DNA of 32,413 nucleotides from JAJDXO01 sp964620095 (GCA_964620095.1 CAZUGT010000284.1:1-32413), one strand, 5' to 3'. Shown: positions 14,717-22,617, counted from the stretch's first letter. Made by a program: numbers and translations. Notes: generated from the letters alone by a model not told the origin.

Positions 14717-15732
14717 TGGACGCGGCAACGGTCAAGGGCTTGGCCAGGGAACTCGGCGCCGACCTTGTCGGCATCGCCGGGGCCCAGGTCCTGAACGCAT
14801 TTCCGCCGGACCCCAAGTGGCCGCAGACCCCCGAGCGCATCTCGCCCTACGTAAAAAGCGTCGTCGTCATCGTCAAACGCATCCCGGTCGGCGCGTTTCG
14901 ATGCAAGACCAACGTGCCGGTGCAGTACATGGATATGCTGGTGCTCCGCCGCATGGACCGCATCGCCTACCGGCTGGCGGAACGCCTCGAGCAGGCGGGC
15001 CATCCCAGCTTCGTCACCGCCGCCCAGGAGACGGACTGGAGCTACAAAAAGGCCAGTTACGGCCGGTTGTCGACCCGGCACCTGGGGATCGAGGCGGGGC
15101 TCGGCACCTTCGGCCTGGAGGTCAACATCCTGACGCCCGAGTTCGGGCCGCGGCTCTACCTCACCGGCATCCTCACCGAGGCGGAACTGGAAGCCGACAG
15201 CCCGATGACCGAGCAGGTCTGCATCGGCGAATCGTGCTCGCGCTGCCTGATGTCGTGCCCGCCGGATGCGGTGGGGCATTTCGATATCGACAAGCGGGCC
15301 TGCGCGACGGAAGCCCAGGAATTCGGGTTTCACACCATCCTCAAATTCTGGCGCGAGTTCATCGCCAAGCCGGTGGAGGACCGGCGCGGGCTGCTCAAGG
15401 ACCGGGAGATCTTCGGATTCTGGCAGGGGCTTCTCCGGGTCGTCGGGTCCTTCGGCGACTGTCCCCGCTGTCTCGCCGTTTGCCCGGTCGGCAACGACTA
15501 TCACGCCCATCTGGCCAAGATGCAGAAGGTGATCCCGGAAACCACGCCGGAGAAGAAAGACAAGGCCGCCGGGTTCAAGCTGGCCCGCGCGGAGGGCGCC
15601 GACATCGACGGGCTCAACGACTGGAATATCCGCTGGGTGGGCCCAGACGGTTATCAGGGGATCGTTGCGCGCCAACTCCAGGAATTCAAAAAACGCCAGA
15701 AAGAGCGCGAAGCGGAGGCGGAGGAGGCCTGA
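14716..15732 (+). CDS. QueG-like double-[4Fe-4S] protein, paralog 1
   Basis: A 338-residue protein of the epoxyqueuosine reductase / reductive-dehalogenase-type superfamily. The N-terminal half (KGLARELGADLVGIAGAQ; later GLGTFGLEVNILTPEFGPR and YLTGILTEAELEADSPM) matches the DUF1730-like, cobamide-binding region of QueG in pattern. The first cluster motif is C169-x4-C174-x2-C177-x3-C181-P; the second is C249-x2-C252-x3-C256-P, giving two ferredoxin-like [4Fe-4S] clusters. It has no Tat signal and lacks the length of respiratory dehalogenases, so it should be cytoplasmic. No tRNA-modification gene lies nearby, and it starts by overlapping a CoA ligase and ends overlapping its own paralog. A role in queuosine synthesis is therefore unlikely. 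Reduction of a CoA-linked substrate or electron transfer is the working guess. Confidence 0.75.
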   Translation: MDAATVKGLARELGADLVGIAGAQVLNAFPPDPKWPQTPERISPYVKSVVVIVKRIPVGAFRCKTNVPVQYMDMLVLRRMDRIAYRLAERLEQAGHPSFVTAAQETDWSYKKASYGRLSTRHLGIEAGLGTFGLEVNILTPEFGPRLYLTGILTEAELEADSPMTEQVCIGESCSRCLMSCPPDAVGHFDIDKRACATEAQEFGFHTILKFWREFIAKPVEDRRGLLKDREIFGFWQGLLRVVGSFGDCPRCLAVCPVGNDYHAHLAKMQKVIPETTPEKKDKAAGFKLARAEGADIDGLNDWNIRWVGPDGYQGIVARQLQEFKKRQKEREAEAEEA

Positions 15733-16733
15733 TGGTATCCGAGTTCCAGACCCCGCTCACCGCCGGGCAGATCAAGTCGAAAGCCAAGGAGTTCGGGGGC
15801 GACATCGTCGGCATCGCCGATGGGCTGGTTCTGGAGGCCGCGCCGCCCGATCCGGATGATCCCCGGCGTCCGTCGGACATTACCGACTATGACGGCGAGC
15901 GGGTGATCGTCATCGGCAAGAAGCTCACCGTCGGCACCACCCGCATCCCGAGATGGGACGAACGGCACAAGTACTATAACGACGAACTCACCCTCACCAT
16001 GCTCGAAGAAGCCGCCCTCGACATGGTCTATTGGCTCGAGGACCAGGGATATCCGGCGATCGTCATCCCGCCCACCCATGTGGACCCGTGGCGCTACCGG
16101 AACGATCCGGGCGAACATCTGGATACGCTCCTGTCGCTCAACCACGCGGCGGTGGAGGCCGGCCTCGGCACGCTGGGCCTCAATCTCCAGTTGCTGACGC
16201 CCGAGTTCGGTCCGCGCTTGATGCTGACGGCGGTTCTGTGCTCGGTGGATTGCGAAGCCGACCAAAGGATGGAAACCGCCCTTTGTCTCGGCCCGGAGTG
16301 CGGGCGGTGCCTGTCGGCCTGCCCCGGCGACGTGATCGGTCACTGGGACCGGGATTGGCCGGCCTGCGACCGCTACCGCTCGCCTCACGGGTTTGCCCAA
16401 CTCACGGAGCATCTGGCCAACATCTTCGACGCGACCGACATCGAAAGCCGGCAGGAGTTGCTGGTGTCGGAAGAGAGCTTCAATCTCTGGCAAAGCATCC
16501 TTCGGGGGGCAGGGGTGGTCACCGGCTGCCGGCGATGTCAGGACGTTTGTCCGGTGGGCGCCGACTACGACGCCATGATCAAGGACGCCCTGGAGGAGAT
16601 CGCCGAGGACACGCCGGAAAAACAGGCGCGGCTCGACGGCATGAAGGCGCTGGAGGCCGGCGGAAAGACCTCCGCCGGCTACGATGCCCAGGCCCGGTGG
16701 ATCGGCGCGCCCGCCGGTGACGGATCGGCGTAG
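15732..16733 (+). CDS. QueG-like double-[4Fe-4S] protein, paralog 2
   Basis: A 333-residue paralog of the preceding protein with the same plan: QIKSKAKEFGGDIVGIADG, then AAVEAGLGTLGLNLQLLTP and EFGPRLMLTAVLCSVDCEAD. The cluster motifs are C185-x4-C190-x2-C193-x3-C197-P and C266-x2-C269-x3-C273-P. Both proteins also share ETTPEKK / DTPEKQ-type tails after the second cluster and a RWxG end (NIRWVG / ARWIGA). The start is ATG 15732, inside the TGATG overlap with paralog 1, so the two are made at similar levels and could form a heterodimer. The divergence between them, especially in the segment before the first cluster, argues against simple redundancy. Superfamily membership is clear; the reaction is not known. 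Confidence 0.75.
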   Translation: MVSEFQTPLTAGQIKSKAKEFGGDIVGIADGLVLEAAPPDPDDPRRPSDITDYDGERVIVIGKKLTVGTTRIPRWDERHKYYNDELTLTMLEEAALDMVYWLEDQGYPAIVIPPTHVDPWRYRNDPGEHLDTLLSLNHAAVEAGLGTLGLNLQLLTPEFGPRLMLTAVLCSVDCEADQRMETALCLGPECGRCLSACPGDVIGHWDRDWPACDRYRSPHGFAQLTEHLANIFDATDIESRQELLVSEESFNLWQSILRGAGVVTGCRRCQDVCPVGADYDAMIKDALEEIAEDTPEKQARLDGMKALEAGGKTSAGYDAQARWIGAPAGDGSA

Positions 16734-16745
16734 ACGGGGAATGCG

Positions 16746-18059
16746 ATGACAGTGAATACGCTCGACGACCTGCCGCTCAAGATGCCCGGGGACCGCAAGG
16801 AGATCGAGGAGCTGCAGCGCCGTCAAAAGCGGGTGGCGGTGGAGAAGGCCCGCACGTCGGCCTATTGGAGGGACAAGCTCTCCGGCATCGACCTCGACAA
16901 ACTGGACGATCCCGAGGAGTGGGGGAAAATTCCCATCCTCGACAAGGAAACCCTCCGCCAAATGCCGACCGAGGAGTTCTACACCAAATTCTGCCATCAC
17001 CGCGGGCCGGAGGTGTGCGAGTACTGGCGGTCCGGCGGCTCGACCGGGCGGCCCTTGTTCTATCCCAAGACCTACGACGACATTCGCTACAACATGGTCG
17101 GCTTCACCCGGACCTACGAATGCGCGGGCACCACGCCGGGCTACGTCGCCCACAACTCGTTCCCGCTCGGTATTCACCCGGCCGGCCACATGTGGGCGCG
17201 GGCAGGGCGCCTCATGGGCATCGGCCAGGTCTGGTCGGGCGCCGGGAACTCGGCGCCGTCGGCGCTGCAACTCCAGCTGATCGACGCGCTGAAACCGACC
17301 ATGTGGATGGGCATGTCGAGCTACGGTCTCCACCTCGCGAACCTTGCCCAGTCCGAGGGGATCGATCTCGCGAACGGCTCGGTCGACCGGATCATGTGCA
17401 CCGCCGAGCCGGTGTCCCAGGCCAAGCGGGACAAGCTGGAACGGGAGTGGGGCGCGACGGTCTACGACTGCTTCGGCATGACCGAGTGCTCGATGATGGG
17501 CGCCGAAAGCGACAAGCGGGACGGTTTTCACGTATGGACCGATCTCGCCTACATCGAGGTGGTCGACGAGGAGACCCACAAGCCGGTCGACGAAGGGGAG
17601 GCGGGCCTCTTGGTGGTCACGCCGCTGTTTTCCCACAACGGGGCGCCGTTCCTGCGCTGGAATTCGGGCGATGTGGTGATCTACAAGTCCGAAGGCGAAA
17701 CCGGCAGCGATTTCGCCGTGTTTCCGGTGATCGAGCACGCCCACCGGACGGCCGGCTTCTTCAAGGTGCGCGGCGTCAACATGAACCACCAGGAGTTCGA
17801 GGACTTCATGTTCGAGATCACCGCGGTGAACGATTTCAAGGCGGAAGCCCTGGAGAGCGAAAGCGGCAACGACGTCCTCAGGCTGTCGGTGGAGCTCAGG
17901 CGCGATGCCGACGAAGCGGCGATGCGGGACCGGCTCGTCGCCGACACGAAGCGGGTCTTCGAAGTGACGCCGGAGGTCGAGTTCCTGGAGCTCGGGACCC
18001 TGGCCAAGGAATTCGAAAAGAGCGTCAAGGCCCCCCGTTTCGTGGACAAGCGGGAGTAG
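16746..18059 (+). CDS. Phenylacetate-CoA ligase-like enzyme (PaaK family)
   Basis: A 437-residue adenylate-forming enzyme of the PaaK branch: the P-loop YWRSGGSTGRPLFYPKTYDD (about 96-115), WMGMSSYGLHLANLAQS, the A5-type DCFGMTECSM, and FLRWNSGDVV. Length is normal for PaaK. The C-terminal subdomain is recognisable (GFFKVRGVNMNHQEFEDFMFEI, given here as GFFKVRGVNMNH then QEFEDFMFEI), but the end (LAKEFEKSVKAPRFVDKRE) has a less canonical lysine region. It begins 12 nt after QueG-like paralog 2. A second CoA ligase in the same operon suggests either a second substrate or activation of a later pathway intermediate. Phenylacetate itself is only one possibility. Confidence 0.85.
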   Translation: MTVNTLDDLPLKMPGDRKEIEELQRRQKRVAVEKARTSAYWRDKLSGIDLDKLDDPEEWGKIPILDKETLRQMPTEEFYTKFCHHRGPEVCEYWRSGGSTGRPLFYPKTYDDIRYNMVGFTRTYECAGTTPGYVAHNSFPLGIHPAGHMWARAGRLMGIGQVWSGAGNSAPSALQLQLIDALKPTMWMGMSSYGLHLANLAQSEGIDLANGSVDRIMCTAEPVSQAKRDKLEREWGATVYDCFGMTECSMMGAESDKRDGFHVWTDLAYIEVVDEETHKPVDEGEAGLLVVTPLFSHNGAPFLRWNSGDVVIYKSEGETGSDFAVFPVIEHAHRTAGFFKVRGVNMNHQEFEDFMFEITAVNDFKAEALESESGNDVLRLSVELRRDADEAAMRDRLVADTKRVFEVTPEVEFLELGTLAKEFEKSVKAPRFVDKRE

Positions 18060-18065
18060 GCTTTC

Positions 18066-19364
18066 GTGCGGGTCCTGGTAACCGGCGCGTCGGGTTTTAT
18101 TGGGGCCTACGTGGTTTCGGCGCTAATCCGGAACGGCCACCAGGTCGTTTGCGCGTCTCGGTCCGGGAGTTGGACCGACAACCGACACAGTGCGATTGAA
18201 ACTCTCGAATGCGACTTCTCAACGGACGTTCGCGTGTCGGACTGGCTGCCGCGACTCACAGGCATTGACGCGATCATCAATTGCGCGGGGATATTAAGGC
18301 CCGGCCGCCGCGGCAGCTTCGAGGACGTGCATTATCGCGCGCCCAAGGCGCTCTTCGACGCTTGCCAAAAAAGTGGCGTCGGCCGGGTCATTCAGATATC
18401 GGCCCTGGGAAATTCCGAACTCACCGATTTCGTTCGATCGAAACACAAGGCGGACTTGCACCTCCAGACCTTGGACCTCGATTGGACGATTGTCAGACCC
18501 TCGCTGGTTTACTCGGCGACAGGCGCCTATGGCGGCACATCAATGTTGAGGGCGTTGGCCGCATTGCCCGGCATCGTTCCGCTAATACATGGAGGACATC
18601 AACAAATTCAGCCGATTTCCGCGGAGGATTTGGCGAAGGCCGTTGCGGGCTGCCTGGTTTCGCAAAGCGCCGCCAGGCGGGCTCTTGAAGCTGTCGGTCC
18701 CGAAAAAATTTCGTTTCGATCCTATGTCGCATGTGTCCGCAGCTGGCTGGGTTTCGGGGCGGCATGGTATGTGTCGGTTCCGGTCTGGCTGGCGGCATTG
18801 GGCGCTAGGTTCGGTGATTTGGCAACACGTGGACCCGTGGGCATCACCATGCTCCGGATGTTGGAAGACTCAAACATTGGTTCGGCAAATTCTCACGCCG
18901 AACTGACAATGGCGACCGGCGTCTCGCCGGCCTCGGTGAAGGACAGCTACGCGTCCCGGCCCAGCCAGGTCCAGGATCGATGGCATGCCCGGCTTTATTT
19001 TCTTCGGCCCGCGCTTCGCATTGCTCTTGCGGTACTTTGGATCTACTCGGGATTGGTCGGCATGGTGTTGCAGCCTGTCGAATTCGCCGTCGAGCGGACC
19101 ATTGCATTGGGCATCGGGAATGAACTGGCGCCGGTATTGGTTTATGGGACCAGTGCCCTCAATCTGGTTCTTGGTCTCTTCCTTCTCCTCCAAATCAGGG
19201 TCACGGCAGTCGGCGTTCTGATGCTGCTGAGCGTGATTGGGTACACTCTCGTATTGACCATGCTCCAAATGGAGCTATGGCTCGACCTGTTCGGTTCGAT
19301 TGCCAAGAATATCCCGATCGCCGTTTCGATCCTGGTCATGCTTGCCATCGAGAGGCAACGGTAG
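18066..19364 (+). CDS. SDR-family protein fused to a DoxX-like membrane domain
   Basis: A 432-residue fusion. The N-terminal atypical SDR/NAD(P)-binding domain has VTGASGFIGAYV (6-16), INCAGILRPG (71-80) and a QISALGNSEL strand. The usual YxxxK catalytic pair reads F122-VRS-K126, so the tyrosine is replaced by phenylalanine and classical SDR catalysis is doubtful. From about residue 300 the protein has four hydrophobic helices (for example IALAVLWIYSGLVGMVL and VGVLMLLSVIGYTLVLTML) like the DoxX-like tail found on such fusions. Translation starts at GTG 18066, 6 nt after the ligase stop. Lines I counted by hand run 52-58% GC against 62-73% in the neighbours, so it may be a later arrival. It overlaps the next membrane-protein gene by 1 nt. 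Confidence 0.85.
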   Translation: MRVLVTGASGFIGAYVVSALIRNGHQVVCASRSGSWTDNRHSAIETLECDFSTDVRVSDWLPRLTGIDAIINCAGILRPGRRGSFEDVHYRAPKALFDACQKSGVGRVIQISALGNSELTDFVRSKHKADLHLQTLDLDWTIVRPSLVYSATGAYGGTSMLRALAALPGIVPLIHGGHQQIQPISAEDLAKAVAGCLVSQSAARRALEAVGPEKISFRSYVACVRSWLGFGAAWYVSVPVWLAALGARFGDLATRGPVGITMLRMLEDSNIGSANSHAELTMATGVSPASVKDSYASRPSQVQDRWHARLYFLRPALRIALAVLWIYSGLVGMVLQPVEFAVERTIALGIGNELAPVLVYGTSALNLVLGLFLLLQIRVTAVGVLMLLSVIGYTLVLTMLQMELWLDLFGSIAKNIPIAVSILVMLAIERQR

Positions 19365-19834
19365 TGGATCTTTTCGAGGTCACGAAATGGGTTCATATCG
19401 TTAGCGCCGCCGTACTCTTTGGGACCGGTATGGGCACCGCATTTTCCATGTATGCGACCCACCTCAGGGGCGATGTGCGGGCCATATCGGTTGCGGCAAA
19501 GAACGTCGTCCTTGCGGATTGGCTGTTCACTGCGCCAGCGGGCATTGTTCAACCGGTGTCCGGCGCAATCCTAATTCATCTCGCCGGTTACTCGTGGTTC
19601 GAGCTATGGATCGTCCTATCGCTCGTTCTCTATGTGGTCGCCGCCGCCTGCTGGCTGCCCGTCGTGTGGCTCCAAATCCGAGTGGCGCGATTGGCTGCGG
19701 ACGCGGTGATCAACGCGGGCGAATTGCCCGACGAGTACCACCGGTTTATGCGGTATTGGTTTTTGCTTGGCTGGCCGGCATTTACGGCCATGGTCGTCAT
19801 TATTTGGCTTATGGTCTCGCGCCCGACACTGTGA
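19364..19834 (+). CDS. DUF2269-type integral membrane protein
   Basis: A 156-residue protein with four predicted membrane helices: around WVHIVSAAVLFGTGMGTAF, FTAPAGIVQPVSGAILIHL, LWIVLSLVLYVVAAACWLP and YWFLLGWPAFTAMVVIIWLM. The first helix carries the His and the G-x-G-x-G pattern seen in DUF2269 / HupE-like small membrane proteins. It starts at GTG 19364 inside the TAGTG overlap with the SDR-DoxX gene. The pair is commonly linked and should work together at the inner membrane. The lower GC of this pair sets it apart from the flanking operon. No enzymatic motif is visible. Confidence 0.75.
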   Translation: MDLFEVTKWVHIVSAAVLFGTGMGTAFSMYATHLRGDVRAISVAAKNVVLADWLFTAPAGIVQPVSGAILIHLAGYSWFELWIVLSLVLYVVAAACWLPVVWLQIRVARLAADAVINAGELPDEYHRFMRYWFLLGWPAFTAMVVIIWLMVSRPTL

Positions 19835-19902
19835 GTCTCGGATGACAAGCCGGAGCCATGTGATACCATTCCCGGCAAAGCAAGGGCAAAGGATCGCCTG
19901 AT

Positions 19903-20577
19903 ATGGACGACATGGCCGCCGCCGAAACCTATTTGAACCCGGGCCGGTTCGCCGACATGGATCACCCCGCGGTGCGGGCCTATGCCGCCGAGCACGTGGG
20001 GGATGCGGCCGACACCAAGGGCAAGGTCCTGAATCTGTTCTATGCCATCCGGGACGGCATCTATTACGACCCGTATCTGCCGCCGACCGATCCCAGATCC
20101 TACATGGCGAGCGTCGCGGTGGAGACCGGCCGCGGGTGGTGCGTCCCCAAGGCGGCGCTGATGGCGGCGTGCTGCCGCATCCATGGGATTCCGGCGCGTC
20201 CCGGCTATGCGGACGTGATCAACCACCTGGCGACCGACAAGCTGCTGGAGGCGCTCGGCGACGACGTCTTCTATTGGCATTCCTACTGCGACGTCTACAT
20301 GGGCGAAAAGTGGGTGAAATGCACCCCCGCCTTCAACAAATCCATGTGCGAGAAGTTCGGCCTCAAGCCGTTGGATTTCGACGGCGAGACCGACTCCCTG
20401 TTTCACGAGTTCGATCAGGCCGGCAACAAGCACATGGAATACCTCCGGGACCGCGGCACCTATGCCGACGTCCCCATGGACGAGATCATCGCCACCTTCA
20501 AGGCGAACTACCGGGCCGACTGGCTGACCGGTCTGGAGGGGGACTTCCAGGAGGAAGCGGGCCAACCCGCGGCGTAG
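19903..20577 (+). CDS. Transglutaminase-like cysteine protein
   Basis: A 224-residue protein with a transglutaminase-like (papain-fold) core: GRGWCVPKAALMAACCR with the likely nucleophile Cys80, then YWHSYCDVYMGEKWVKCTP with His126. The usual third-residue DPT/TPAFN block is represented by KCTPAFNK. Related bacterial proteins act as peptidases or amide-forming or -cleaving enzymes; none of that can be chosen from sequence. There is no signal peptide, so it is cytoplasmic, unlike many secreted members. A Shine-Dalgarno (aaagga, about 19888-19893) precedes ATG 19903. It lies 68 nt after the membrane-protein gene and 3 nt before the third QueG-like gene, which links a thiol amidase-type activity with the iron-sulfur proteins. 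Confidence 0.8.
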   Translation: MDDMAAAETYLNPGRFADMDHPAVRAYAAEHVGDAADTKGKVLNLFYAIRDGIYYDPYLPPTDPRSYMASVAVETGRGWCVPKAALMAACCRIHGIPARPGYADVINHLATDKLLEALGDDVFYWHSYCDVYMGEKWVKCTPAFNKSMCEKFGLKPLDFDGETDSLFHEFDQAGNKHMEYLRDRGTYADVPMDEIIATFKANYRADWLTGLEGDFQEEAGQPAA

Positions 20578-20580
20578 CCG

Positions 20581-21507
20581 ATGCCGAAGCGCAAACGCGA
20601 CATCGATCCCGAAGAGGCCAAGAAGAAGGTTCTCGAATACTGCCTGCGCAAGGGTGCGCTGGTCGCCGGCGTTGCCGACCTCGACGCGATCAATCGCATC
20701 GCGCCCGCCGGACACCGCCCGAACGACATGATGCCCAGGGTGAAATCGGTGATCTCGCTCGGCGTCGGCGGCCAGACCCAGGGCGCCTGGACGGTGCCGG
20801 CGAAGGCCATGGCGTTCTTCGGCTCCACCGAAGGGCGGGCCTACACCATCGCCTACGGATTGTCGTTTTTCATCGAGCGCACGTTCGGGGAGCGCGCCAT
20901 CTACACGCCCCCGGACATCGATCCCGAACTGGGTCCCAGAGTCCCCCTCCAGAGCCTCAAGCTGCATGCCGAAATGGCGGGGATCGGGGCGCGCTCGCTG
21001 GCCGGCGACATCCTGCTGCACCCGGAATACGGCTACATGTATTTCGCGTCCGTCTTCACCGAGCTGGAACTTCCGCCCGACGAGCCGATGCGGGAAAACC
21101 CCTGTCCGGCACCCAGTTGCGTCAGCATGTACCGTTCCATCGGCCGCACGCCGTGCATGAAGTTCTGCCCGGTCCAGTGCCTCAGCGGCGCCATCGACGA
21201 AGACGGCAACCAGGCGGAGATGCATTACGACATGGCCGCTTGCGCCGAGATGACCCAGCAATACGAGACCATCTCCTCGGTGATGAACGAGGTGATGAGC
21301 GCGGCGAGCGCCGAGGAGCGGGAGAGCCTGCTCCACAAGCCCGAGCACAAGACGCTCTGGTATAAGATGTCCGTCGGCTCGGGCGGCCTCCTGGCCCAGT
21401 GCTTCGAGTGCATGCGGGTCTGTCCCATCGCCACCCAGGCGCCGCTCGCCGATCCGATCCGGCGGCTGGAGGCCGCCGAGGACGCCGCCGAAGAGGCGGC
21501 GGAATAG
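20581..21507 (+). CDS. QueG-like [4Fe-4S] protein, paralog 3 (divergent)
   Basis: A 308-residue relative of the two proteins at 14716-16733, more distant. The N-terminal region (KKVLEYCLRKGALVAGVADL, RVKSVISLGVGG) and the LLHPEYGYMYFASVFTELEL block follow the QueG-like plan. The first cluster motif is C175-x4-C180-x11-C192-x3-C196-P, with an 11-residue insertion where paralogs 1 and 2 have 2 residues, plus an extra Cys200. The second is C274-x2-C277-x3-C281-P. The start has a highly basic MPKRKR. It begins 3 nt after the transglutaminase-like gene and ends 4 nt before a small unknown gene, so these three form one translational block. It may have a partner or substrate distinct from the tandem pair. 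Confidence 0.75.
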   Translation: MPKRKRDIDPEEAKKKVLEYCLRKGALVAGVADLDAINRIAPAGHRPNDMMPRVKSVISLGVGGQTQGAWTVPAKAMAFFGSTEGRAYTIAYGLSFFIERTFGERAIYTPPDIDPELGPRVPLQSLKLHAEMAGIGARSLAGDILLHPEYGYMYFASVFTELELPPDEPMRENPCPAPSCVSMYRSIGRTPCMKFCPVQCLSGAIDEDGNQAEMHYDMAACAEMTQQYETISSVMNEVMSAASAEERESLLHKPEHKTLWYKMSVGSGGLLAQCFECMRVCPIATQAPLADPIRRLEAAEDAAEEAAE

Positions 21508-21511
21508 CGCT

Positions 21512-21844
21512 ATGGCCGGATATACGCTCTACGACCAGGCCGGCGTCACCGAGGACATGGTGGAGGAGTTCGGCGAGCGGATCTTCCAAATGAGCCATAA
21601 CCTCCAGACGCGCATCGGCGATCCATACCGCCTGAAGGATTGGGATCAGGTCGACGCCCAGCGGGAGAGCATGGGCCTGACCGACGGAGAGATCGCCGGC
21701 AAGCTGGATCTGGAGGTCGAGCAGGTGACCTTTATCCGCACGCTGTTCGAAAGCCGCCGGTTCCGGACCGGTCACTACAAGCGGCTCTACAAGCTCGGCG
21801 GCGGGAAACGTTATCGTCCGGAACGGGACGAAGACGACGGCTGA
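21512..21844 (+). CDS. Small protein with possible helix-turn-helix, function unknown
   Basis: A 110-residue protein I cannot assign to a family. Residues about 54-77 (MGLTDGEIAGKLDLEVEQV) follow the pattern of a helix-turn-helix of the sigma-region-4 / LuxR type (L-T-x-x-E-I-A-x-x-L-x-x-x-x-x-x-V). Next is a very basic stretch (SRRFRTGHYKRLYKLGGGKRY, about 81-101) and an acidic tail. The N-terminal part is helical and amphipathic. It could bind DNA or RNA and control this operon, or simply be an iron-sulfur partner. It lies 4 nt after QueG-like paralog 3 and 5 nt before otsB. Confidence 0.5.
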   Translation: MAGYTLYDQAGVTEDMVEEFGERIFQMSHNLQTRIGDPYRLKDWDQVDAQRESMGLTDGEIAGKLDLEVEQVTFIRTLFESRRFRTGHYKRLYKLGGGKRYRPERDEDDG

Positions 21845-21849
21845 CCCGG

Positions 21850-22617
21850 ATGTCCCGGAATATCGCAGACCTGTCCGACCTGCCGCCGCCGGACCCCGAT
21901 GGACTGGCGGTGTTTTGCGATGTGGACGGCACATTGGTCGATATCGCCGACACCCCGGAAGGCGTGCACGTCCCTGACGCGCTGAGGGCGACGCTGGATT
22001 CGGCCCGGGACCGGCTTTCCGGCGCGTTTGCATTGGTGACCGGCCGAGGACTTGCCGACGTGGAGAGGATGTTCGAGCCCTCCCGGTACGCGACCGCGGC
22101 CGTTCATGGCCTGGAAATCCGCACCCGGCCCGGCGAGCCGGCGGAGGGCTACCGGCCGGATGCCGCCTTCCGCGCCGAAATCGACCGTCTGGCCGAACAT
22201 TTCTCAGCCCGCGAGGGCATCATCGTCGAAGACAAGACCTACGCCATCGCGCTCCATTTCCGGCTGGCGCCGGAGGCCGAGGGCGACATCTTGAGCGAGC
22301 TGCGTCGCAGCCGGACAAGGCTGGGCAGCGCTTTTCAGGTAATCGAGGGGAAAAAGCTCGCCGAGTTGAAGCCCCTCGCCGCCAACAAGGGATCGGCGCT
22401 CAGGCAGTTCATGGCCGAACCGCCGTTCGCCGGCCGCCGGCCGGTTTATTTCGGCGATGACACCACCGACGAATATGCCTTCGAGGCCGCGAACGAACTC
22501 GGCGGGGTATCGGTGCGCGTCGGCGCCCACCCGGAGACCCGCGCGCAAATGGTCGTCGACGACCGGCAGATACTCTACACTTGGCTGCAAATGCTCTCGG
22601 GTGGGAGTTCGGGATGA
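21850..22617 (+). CDS. otsB: Trehalose-6-phosphate phosphatase
   Basis: A 255-residue HAD-superfamily phosphatase that converts trehalose-6-phosphate to trehalose. The phospho-acceptor motif is CDVDGTLVDIADTP (about residues 24-37). LVTGRGLADVERMF is motif II. KLAELKPLAANKGSAL supplies the motif III lysine with the OtsB-specific NKG. YFGDDTTDEYAFEAANELG is motif IV. ATG 21850 is 5 nt after the preceding stop. It overlaps the GH15 gene as ATGA. The order otsB - GH15 - otsA is common in alphaproteobacteria. Confidence 0.94.
   Translation: MSRNIADLSDLPPPDPDGLAVFCDVDGTLVDIADTPEGVHVPDALRATLDSARDRLSGAFALVTGRGLADVERMFEPSRYATAAVHGLEIRTRPGEPAEGYRPDAAFRAEIDRLAEHFSAREGIIVEDKTYAIALHFRLAPEAEGDILSELRRSRTRLGSAFQVIEGKKLAELKPLAANKGSALRQFMAEPPFAGRRPVYFGDDTTDEYAFEAANELGGVSVRVGAHPETRAQMVVDDRQILYTWLQMLSGGSSG

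Noticed and set aside
14716..16733. Calling the tandem QueG-like genes queG or reductive dehalogenases
   Set aside because: Context does not support tRNA modification, and the proteins lack the Tat signal and length of respiratory dehalogenases. Only superfamily membership is safe.
15654..17789. A 711-codon antisense frame over the QueG-like and PaaK-like genes
   Set aside because: Same reason: it mirrors well-supported genes on the plus strand and carries no recognisable domain.
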